From Lunasporangiospora selenospora (lineage: Eukaryota; Mortierellomycota; Mortierellomycetes; Mortierellales; Mortierellaceae), in NCBI GenBank assembly GCA_015680635.1, contig JAABOA010000062.1, positions 16,654 to 29,196 on the forward strand: a stretch of 12,543 bases of DNA. The letters are read 5' to 3'. Below, piece by piece: positions 7,761 to 12,543 of the stretch. Numbering within the stretch: the first letter of the stretch is position 1; every line of letters starts with the position of its first letter. Position numbers and translations under genes: made by a program. The notes under the pieces are model-generated. The model did no database searches. It saw only the letters and a list, made by a program, of their open reading frames with translations, and had not been told where the DNA came from.

Positions 7761-10700
7761 ATGGCGGCACAACTTAGCATTGGGGGAAGTAGTCTCTACC
7801 CTCATACAGATGTTACAGAGCTGCTCGGCCTTGCTGCCAAAGGTACGGAGCCTCCAATTGCCTTTACTATCGGCTTGCTGTAGATGCAAGCTATGTCAGG
7901 CAGTGTAGAATCAACGGTCATTGTCAGCTGCTAGCCGATATTAACGTCCCGGCTATGACATCATTGAACATCCTTTAGACATGGACGTTGGTCAGCTGGT
8001 ACAAGTTGAATCCTTCAGTCTCTTTGATGCGATGTGTGCGATAGTGGCAAGTACAAATCACTGTCGGATTGACCAATCGCAATTTAGTAGTTGGTAAACG
8101 CGCTTATACTTACCCTGAACCCGTTTTAACCGGGCATCTAGATCATGGACCCCAAAATGGATACGGGAATGGACCTAGACGACGTTGTATCTCGGCCGCA
8201 GTATGATATCAACCGTCTCGTGAACCCAACGGAAATCATATGGATCCTCGATAATATCCTCGTGGGGCAGGTAGACCAATACCTCTACAGATCTGTCAAT
8301 GCTAAATAACCCAGTGTCCATATACTGGCGAAGCTGCTGACGTATTCTCAACATTCATTTGGATGTAGATGACATGGCTATCAGGACACGCTCTTTCTCA
8401 GACACTCTTCACGAGCTGCTATGTCCTTAGAGTCTTTGAAATTGATTTGGACATTCCAATGGAAAGTTCTCAGCAACCTGGGACTCTACCAACACAATTC
8501 ACTACACTTGTACTAAAGGCCTGCGTTCTCTCGATTGCAAAGACCTGTGGCGTCATCTGGGGGGAGATGAAGAAAGGCCATACCTATGAAGAAGAGGACT
8601 TCATGACCAACAGGTTTGGTATTTCGTTTTATGAGAACTACCCAAGCGCATCAACAATCGCACTCCTGGATCAAGCAGAATATTGGATGGAAACAGAGGG
8701 ATCAGACTGGATCCGGTCAGAATACAAAGCGGACTCCGACGCGGTAATCAGGGGAATTATGGCACGAATTGGCTATGCCCGTGTAAGTATCGGCTTCGTG
8801 ACGCACCGAGTGATATTCAAGCTGTCTACTGTATCGAGCACAAGCTATACTGAACGACTAGGCTCTACTACGTCCCTTTCCCCACCTCTTTTTATTCCCT
8901 CTTTTCTCCATATATTCTATATGATATGCATTGCCCCGGGACGATTAATCAGTCTTCTTTTATTTCTCTGTCCCAAGTCACTGCCCTGAAATGCTCGCAG
9001 TTTCATCAAGCTATTACTCATCTCGAGGCTACGCGCGACTTCGTTCGAGATATGACCACAAGTCATTCTCTTGGGCACGAAGTCGAGAGTGCCTTTGACC
9101 ACGCCATCCATCGTAAACTTGTCACCAACACTCCCCCACGTGCAATTGCGCTGCTGACTATTAAGGAGGTAAAAACTCTGCCTGACAACCGATACGTTTA
9201 CGAGTCCTATCGCATACAGCAGACAAAGGACCAACAAAACTTGTGTGCCCTATTACTATAGACTTTTGAACAGCTGGACCAGATGTGTACCGATCTTTTA
9301 TCCATTGGAAGAGCACTTCAGTTCAATGGACCAACTACGCTTTTGGTAAGAAACAGCTCTGTAAAGGCCTGCTACCAGTGATTGACATACTCGCTCAAAT
9401 CTTGTCCAGAATTGACTCAACGGCCCTCTTTTCTTTTTACAATGTTGTCCTGTTTTGGGGATTTCATGACCAGAACTTTTTCATCCGATTTGGTTCTCAA
9501 AAGCCCATGCCCGGAGCGTTTCCAAGATCTATACTTCAGTCAGTTCTCTATGAAGACCGTGTTATTATGGGGTCACGACCTGTTCAGTTCCTGATCCATG
9601 ACATATTCCGAGAGATCATATCACCACCTGAGTGGATCTTTGAGAACTTTGTGACATTACAGAATCAGCTGGAGCGCGCCGAGAATCTTGAGCCACAGAT
9701 AGATCCAGAATCACTTGATGACGGACTTGCAGTTCTCCAGAACCAGATTCAAGCGAAGGCGGTTTATTTCATAGAAAAGGCGATCAAACCGTTTGTCGAC
9801 ACACTACAGATTATGGGACAGAACTCATCTCGCCAACGAAGAAATTTGCGAAAGATTGTACTTCTTTGGGAGTCCCTCCAGGAAGAAGCGGAATTGTTGG
9901 ATGTAGAGATTCATCAAGTCGTGGATGAGCTTAATAGTGCATATCAAACCACTAGTGCTGAGGATGCTCCACGACCCCTACAGCCCTTTTATTTCGTATC
10001 TTGGGTCTATCATATGAAACTATGGGTCCTGGAATGGTTTCTCTTACTTGGGTCGGAACTCGAGCTGTATTCAACCTTTGAGAACTCTATGATTTACGCG
10101 TAAGTTGTCACAGCATGTCATGAATATGGGACAGGGAACTGGATGATTCACGGTGACTCGGAATCAAATGCGATCACAAGCTTTCACTTATTGAACTCAT
10201 GCCTCTCCATATTGCTTTACTGCCCTTTTAGATACGCGGATTGTGTCCTTGGTGCACACTCACAGCACTTACGCCGGATTCAACTGATCATGGAAAATGA
10301 TGAGATGTTGTCAAAGGCTACAAAGCAACAAAAACAGGCCTCCTCAGCACAGAAAAAGAAAAAGAAAAAGAAAAAGAAGGCGACTGGTACGGCCTCTGCT
10401 TCAGACAAAACTGAGCAAGACTCTAATGCAGAACCTTTGGATACCACAACTGTCAACCCTCTCTCTACTTTCAGTCAGCAAACACCTGCACCATCCCAAC
10501 AATCCACAACCCAACCCATACCAGGGGTGGATGTGTACGCACCGTCTATATTATACAATCCCCGTAGCGACCTGACACCCATGATACAGATTCAACAAAT
10601 GATGGTCAGCACTCGAATGAACTTGGCCCGCGGAACATTCTTGATGCTTGCGGCATTGACCAAGGCAGGGCACTTGACAGCAACCCCGCCTCATTTGGAA

Positions 10701-11448
10701 ATCCATGGCCTCAATGACCTAAGAACACTCTTTGCCCACCGGTTCAAGGTGTTTCAAAACTTGTCCTCTCCTGAGGTAGTTACGTTTGAAGACTTTCAAT
10801 CTAGACTGGATTGTGAGGGTGTCGATGTAAGTTTTTTTTAAAAAAAGGAGGGCTTTGAGACCTTTTTCTTTCGCTCCTAAACAAAACTATGGTGTCATGA
10901 ATGTTACTAATGTGTTCTTGCCATCTCTGCACTATTAGGCCATGGATATTCTAGGATATGCAATTGACTTTTATAATGAAGCCAAGTCCTCCTTGGATCG
11001 TTTGCAAGCGCTATCCGTAGAAAATGCTCGTGAAGAGCTATGTGAAGAGACGTGGCGAAAGGTAGGCATTTGAGATTTGATTATTTGTATCTGAGAACGA
11101 CTAAAATATGATTGTTGGTCACAGATTAATTTTTTGCCAAAATCTGCCCCTCCCGCTTGGGCCTTCTTACTAAATGTCTCACAGGATATCAAGGACATGA
11201 TCAAAGTTTGCATTGCCAGTAAAATCGCTGCCACAGGCTTGCAGAAAGATGAACGTATTTTGGAACAAAAGAAAAACAGCTTAGAATCAAAGAAGCGAGC
11301 AGAGAAGCCTGTACCCGGACGCCCAATTGGTAAAGCTAAAGCAGGTGTCGCAACAACAAAGCCAAAGTCGCTGGTGTCTCCAATTAGAAAAGTTGCATTT
11401 GAATGGAAGTATCATCCATGGTGGCCTGTTATTAGCTTAGCCTCATAA
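7761..11448 (+). CDS. NAA35: N-alpha-acetyltransferase 35, NatC auxiliary subunit (Mak10 family)
   Basis: Modelled exons: 7761-7842, 7979-8046, 8142-8270, 8369-8782, 8862-8871 (uncertain microexon), 8978-9168, 9262-9345, 9474-10099, 10232-10826, 10939-11061 and 11125-11448. They give 2646 nt (881 aa plus stop), in frame. Key matches to NAA35/Mak10 are a TDVT...LFDAMCAIVIMDPKMDTGM block (about 16-60; MDPKMD is diagnostic), TWLSGHALSQT (95-105), LLNFFIRF, PRSILQS, ISPPEW, ELELYS (521-526), a nine-lysine run (576-584) also present as a Lys-rich stretch in animal NAA35, and a C-terminal F-x5-H-x3-PV block. NatC (NAA30, NAA35, NAA38) acetylates Met-hydrophobic N-termini on ribosomes; this subunit is the scaffold. 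The model is longer than animal and yeast relatives (about 725-735 aa), partly through a Ser/Thr/Pro/Gln-rich linker after the lysines. The ATG at 7761 was preferred (A at -3, G at +4); an in-frame ATG at 7701 would add 20 residues. Intron 8047-8141 appears to be GC-AG. Junctions between 8783 and 8977 are unresolved. Confidence 0.93.
8047..8141 (+). other. probable GC-AG intron in NAA35
   Basis: After codon GTG (8044-8046) the donor reads GCAAGT, the classic form of a GC donor, and the acceptor is CTAG at 8138-8141. This splice gives AIV|IMDPKM, the exact spacing of the animal AIEMMDPKM segment. A GT donor three bases earlier (GTGGCA) would delete one conserved position and has a weaker consensus. 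Confidence 0.65.
8862..8871 (+). other. possible 10-nt microexon of NAA35
   Basis: GCTCTACTAC follows a good branch point and acceptor (CTGAACGACTAG). Joined to the exons ending at 8782 and starting at 8978 it gives YAR-ALLL-TALKC, resembling the R-x-LL-x-x-L helix of the family. Its own donor (GTCCCT) is poor. The alternative is a single intron 8783-8952 with the exon starting at 8953, giving YAR-SSFISLSQV-TALKC; it is also in frame and has a canonical GTAAGT donor. Confidence 0.35.
10353..10379 (+). repeat. coding (AAAAAG)n tract encoding nine lysines
   Basis: Four AAAAAG units plus AAG form nine consecutive lysine codons inside a NAA35 exon. Animal NAA35 has a comparable lysine-rich stretch at the corresponding place, so the tract is probably functional (basic surface) as well as slippage-prone. 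Confidence 0.85.
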
Positions 11449-12100
11449 AGTAGACCGTGGGCCAGATTTTCCTTCTTTTTTTTTTTTTTTTTTTTTTTAA
11501 CTGAAACACTGAAAATGGAAAAATTAAAAAACTAGAGTGTTCGAGTTTTTAGTCGTCAAAACTGAAAGAGGGCGACACTCTTGACATGGCAAGAGTCTGT
11601 CTGTCCACAAATTGAGACCTCCCGTGGGAGGATGCAATCTTGGATAAACTCATCAAGCAACACTGAAAGTAGGCAGCATGGATAAGTCTCTAAGACCCTT
11701 GGACAGCTTAAGAGCCTCTGGATGACTGATCAGGCTATTCCGCGAGATATTGCTTCTAAAGATAACGAAAGGAATCGGGAATGGGAGCAGGTTGCGTTAT
11801 TCAGAACAAAAAGAGTTGAGATCCGATAGCACCGGAGGACACATTATCATAGACTGTGAAGCAGTCTGGGTTCCATAACAAAACTCTCTTTCCTGATCCA
11901 AGCATTAACCGACGCACCTTGATACGCCTTGATGTATATGAGTCCATGTACCTCATTGTAAACACTACATTGATTCACCCACAGTTAGAGGTGTTCTATC
12001 GAAAAAAAAAAATCTAACTGCCGTACCGGAGTGAATAGGGTCCCAAGGCATCCAAACAGCAACATTTTTTTGCTCAACAGATAATCATAGCCTACTTGTA
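11449..12100. other. intergenic region downstream of NAA35
   Basis: No gene is supported: open frames are short and unconserved. Visible elements are a T23 run (11476-11498), an ATTAAA at 11523-11528 that could serve as a poly(A) signal for NAA35, and small perfect hairpins: CCTCCC/GGGAGG at 11618-11631 and AGACTG/CAGTCT at about 11851-11867. Confidence 0.55.
11476..11498. repeat. T23 homopolymer just after the NAA35 stop
   Basis: Twenty-three consecutive T bases start 27 nt after the stop codon. It may lie in the 3' UTR or be a poly(A) remnant of something inserted on the minus strand; no flanking target-site duplication was recognised. Confidence 0.9.
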
Positions 12101-12135
12101 TAGGGTCGCGAAATTTGGGGCCCCGGAGCCCCAGG

Positions 12136-12287
12136 CTGGGGTTCGTATGGCGCAATAGATAAGTGTCCTTTTGTCGATGGACGAATCTGGCGAGTCTGGG
12201 GCCAGTAGGAGAGTTGTTACACCAAGTTAGTACGAGAAATTTACAGGGGAATAGCACGGCAAATTTTTTGCGCCATACAAACCCCAG
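12136..12287. repeat. 20-bp inverted repeat with 112-bp spacer
   Basis: The right arm (12268-12287) reads TTGCGCCATACAAACCCCAG. The left arm (12136-12155) is its reverse complement with one mismatch (19 of 20 match). The two arms could pair into a long hairpin or act as terminal inverted repeats. Confidence 0.85.
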
Positions 12288-12414
12288 AAAAATCTATTTG
12301 ACAACCAGGTTGTTATTCATTGCATGGCAATCCTCTCTCTTTTACATGGAATTAGTGCAGAAACCCTTACATGGAGTCGGTACGAGAAGGTTACACGGAG
12401 TTAGTAGGACGTCG
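12217..12414 (+). repeat. five degenerate 24-bp units in two blocks
   Basis: Units start at 12217, 12241, 12342, 12367 and 12391, each about 24 bp (the third is 25 bp), and begin TTACAyGGAgTTAGTAC. Units 1-2 and 3-5 are separated by about 77 bp that contains the right arm of the inverted repeat. The 24-bp period equals eight codons, so open frames across it show an eight-residue periodicity, which does not by itself indicate coding. Confidence 0.75.
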
Positions 12415-12543
12415 CTTTTTTCGCTTTTGTGCCCCAGAGACTCCAGTTCGAGACCCCATTACTTGAAATTTTGCCATGTGGTGCGCGGTGGTCACTGCCA
12501 TCGATAGCAAGCAAAAGATAGCCTTGTCGATACTCTAGATTCA

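Larger units (their letters stand above)
12100..12543. mobile_element. compound repeat, probable mobile-element remnant (runs off the window)
   Basis: This stretch contains a GC-rich palindrome cluster (12117-12141), a 20-bp inverted repeat (12136-12155 and 12268-12287), five degenerate 24-bp units (12217-12264 and 12342-12414) and a shorter echo of the right inverted-repeat arm near 12424-12440. No transposase or reverse transcriptase is encoded in the window. Open frames on both strands (90-114 codons) follow the repeat and carry no known motif. A non-autonomous foldback or MITE-like element, or a tRNA-derived SINE, are the main options; the type is inferred only. Confidence 0.4.

Noticed and set aside
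7644-7889. Minus-strand open frame of 81 codons that looks fairly coding (Cys-containing helical sequence)
   Set aside because: It is the reverse strand of NAA35 exon 1, which matches the family without gaps (TDVTELLGLAAK-DMDVGQL against the animal DITQ...LKLGEL block). Its first codon is TTG, not ATG.
9346-9473. Extending the NAA35 exon upstream of 9474, since the downstream frame stays open to about 9285
   Set aside because: Splicing TTG(9345) to AAC(9474) gives LLNFFIRFGSQKP, aligned with the family ILDFFCEFSEQSP. Reading through from the upstream exon meets a stop at 9379-9381, so this is an intron.
12141-12215. Functional tRNA-Arg-like gene starting near GTTCGTATGGCGCAATAG
   Set aside because: The D-arm-like part is present but no acceptor-stem partner, no standard T-loop and no seven-base anticodon loop can be folded nearby.
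11985-12507. Opposing 90- and 114-codon frames in the right-edge repeat
   Set aside because: Both are generated by the repeat: they share residues through the inverted repeat and show 8-residue periodicity from the 24-bp units; the minus-strand frame and plus-strand frame cannot both be genes and neither has a known domain.
1-12543. CRISPR array, bacterial operon, phage or viral genes
   Set aside because: No regularly spaced repeats with unique spacers, no Shine-Dalgarno-led gene clusters and no viral hallmark proteins; all genes are spliced eukaryotic genes.

Overview
The window looks like nuclear DNA of a filamentous, early-diverging fungus. It has three intron-rich protein genes (4, 7 and about 9-10 introns, mostly 63-181 nt, with GT(A/G)AG-type donors and CTNAC-like branch points close to the acceptor), moderate GC content, CT-rich untranslated regions and no operon structure. 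A Mortierella-like (Mucoromycota/Mortierellomycota) source is my guess; no lineage-specific marker proves it.

Layout: (1) 1-864 is intergenic and only carries the 3' flank of the first gene. (2) 865-4050, minus strand, is a five-exon gene for a CSC1/OSCA-family (DUF221) membrane channel. (3) 4051-5186 is intergenic and holds the CSC1 upstream region with a long purine (GAGGAA)n tract and the UFD1 3' flank. (4) 5187-7142, minus strand, is an eight-exon UFD1 gene, the substrate-recruiting cofactor of the Cdc48/p97 ATPase. (5) 7143-7760 is the divergent region shared by UFD1 and NAA35. It contains an exact 9-bp match to the yeast proteasome-associated control element (PACE, GGTGGCAAA). (6) 7761-11448, plus strand, is a multi-exon gene for NAA35/Mak10, the auxiliary subunit of the NatC N-terminal acetyltransferase. 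(7) 11449-12543 has no supported gene. It holds a T23 run and, from about 12100 to the right edge, a compound repeat with GC-rich palindromes, a 20-bp inverted repeat and five copies of a degenerate 24-bp unit, probably a mobile-element remnant that continues beyond the window.

The genes are ordinary conserved eukaryotic genes acting separately: membrane mechano/osmo-sensing (CSC1), ubiquitin-dependent protein extraction (UFD1) and co-translational N-terminal acetylation (NAA35). I see no evidence of a novel multi-gene system. The points most worth checking are the PACE match in the UFD1 promoter, a GC-AG intron in NAA35, an unresolved splice region or possible 10-nt microexon in NAA35, a UFD1 first coding exon that consists only of the ATG, and the repeat element at the right edge. 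All gene models were assembled by hand from splice signals, reading frame and remembered family conservation; no alignment or transcript was available.
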